64,000 bases of DNA. It comes from Ctena decussata (lineage: Eukaryota > Mollusca > Bivalvia > Lucinida > Lucinidae). Location: contig OZ022511.1 of the NCBI GenBank assembly GCA_963989385.1, positions 3,782,001-3,846,000 of the forward strand, in the 5' to 3' direction. Position 1 is the stretch's first letter; each line of letters begins with the position of its first letter. The position numbers and the translations under genes were made by a program. Below are positions 63,218 through 64,000 of this stretch, piece after piece. The notes below the pieces were generated by a model that saw only the letters and a program-made list of their open reading frames with translations, was not told the origin of the DNA and did no database searches.

Positions 63218-64000
63218 TGAAAATGATCAGCTGAACACTAAAGCGGTGCAATGCTGCTCAGGTGGGCATTTTAGCAGTGTTGGTATTCACAGGGTATAAT
63301 CGATTCCGCCAATTTTCGCTTCCTTCAGGGACTGTACATCATATTTGGCTTCCGCCGAGACTGTCCGCGAACTCTTGCTTCCTGCCGAGACTTCTGTACA
63401 TGATAAATGGCTTCCTGCAGAGACTGTCCGCGTGATTCTGCTTCCTGTCGAGGGTCTCGGCAGGAAGCAGAATCACGCGGACAGTCTCGGCAGGAAGCCA
63501 TTTTTCGAGGACAGTAGTCCCTGCAGGAAGCAAGAGTTCGCGGACAGTCTCGGCGGAAGCAAAATATGACGGACAGGTAGCGAAAGTTGGCGGAATCGAT
63601 TATACCCTGTGATATTGTCTAGCTGGACAGCATAGGCGTGTGTTACTGTCTCGTTGGACATTTCAGCGGCGTGACTCTGTTCAGTTGGACATTTCAGTGG
63701 CGTTATACAGATCAGCTGGATTTTTCAGCAACATTAGTATTGTTCAGCTAGACGTTCCAGCCGCGTGATACTGTTCCACGGCGTGATACCGTTTCAGTTG
63801 GACGTTTCAGTGCCGTGGCGTGATACTGCTCAGTTGGACAGTGCAGCGGCATGATACTGATCAATTTACAGTTCAGCGGTGTGATACAGTTCAGTTAGAA
63901 ATTTTATCAGCGTACTACCGTTCAGAAGGACATTTAAGCGGCGTAATGCTGTTCAGTTGCACAGTTCAGCGGCGTGATAACTTCAGCGGGGTTGATATTG
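63218..64000 (+). repeat. about 31-bp minisatellite, imperfect, runs off the window
   Basis: GTTCAGTTGGACATTTCAGC + GGCGTGATACT is repeated with many substitutions from about 63218 to the right edge, interrupted at 63288-63611 by a CACAGGG hairpin. Confidence 0.8.
63288..63611 (+). mobile_element. CACAGGGTATA modular hairpin, copy 7
   Basis: 324 bp with intact CACAGGGTATA / TATACCCTGTG ends. Flanking pentamers GTATT and ATATT match at 4 of 5. Part of the last right-hand module is deleted near 63573-63580. Inserted in the 31-bp array. Confidence 0.9.

Overview
This window looks like animal nuclear DNA, most likely from a bivalve mollusc. The evidence is intron-style signals, tRNA-headed SINEs, three LINE remnants, many hairpin or TIR (terminal inverted repeat) DNA elements, and a fucosyltransferase gene of animal type. 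The bivalve assignment is an inference from the character of the repeats and was not tested by a search. There are no operons, bacterial promoters, rRNA genes or CRISPR arrays. Only about 3 kb is convincing host coding sequence. Most of the rest is mobile or repetitive DNA, often nested.

Host genes: two paralogous alpha-1,3-fucosyltransferase (CAZy GT10) genes point at each other. The first (2-508, +) is only the C-terminal part and runs off the left edge. The second (13802-14980, -) is a near-complete type II Golgi protein whose start codon lies 52 bp from a MITE (15032-15248). Both reading frames meet a GT splice-donor-like site at the same aligned codon, so a further 3' exon is possible for each. 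A 190-codon ORF behind a possible splice acceptor (51689-52261, +) is a weak orphan-gene candidate.

LINEs: a long RT-containing ORF lacking its endonuclease end (31352-34042), a frameshifted relative (22272-23872), a short C-terminal scrap (28170-28583) and an RTE-like copy with one frameshift (38347-39602).

DNA elements with readable boundaries: eight copies of a GAGCCGCGAC-ended MITE (4-bp TSDs, i.e. target-site duplications, in three copies); seven copies of a modular CACAGGGTATA-ended hairpin; two 1.3-kb CACGCCTACC-ended foldbacks; two CACTGTTGTC-ended elements (1.0 and 3.1 kb); a hAT-like element with an 8-bp TSD and a nested RTE; a TTA-flanked Harbinger-like element; a TTAA-flanked element with about 240-bp TIRs; and a 3.8-kb element with perfect 33-bp TIRs. 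The three CAC-ended families all show 5-bp TSDs, a pattern known for the Transib/RAG-like superfamily. This is the most interesting signal here, although no transposase is encoded in the window.

Tandem arrays include a 36-bp minisatellite (41325-42467) that appears to have grown out of a dispersed SINE-associated repeat, a roughly 148-bp satellite split by a transposon (24495-26540), a roughly 150-bp array near 60 kb and a roughly 31-bp array at the right edge. A 1.1-kb block occurs twice (17693-21827 interrupted, and 26798-27949). It supplies an empty-site control for the 3.1-kb element, and a second filled/empty pair supports the 1.0-kb element.
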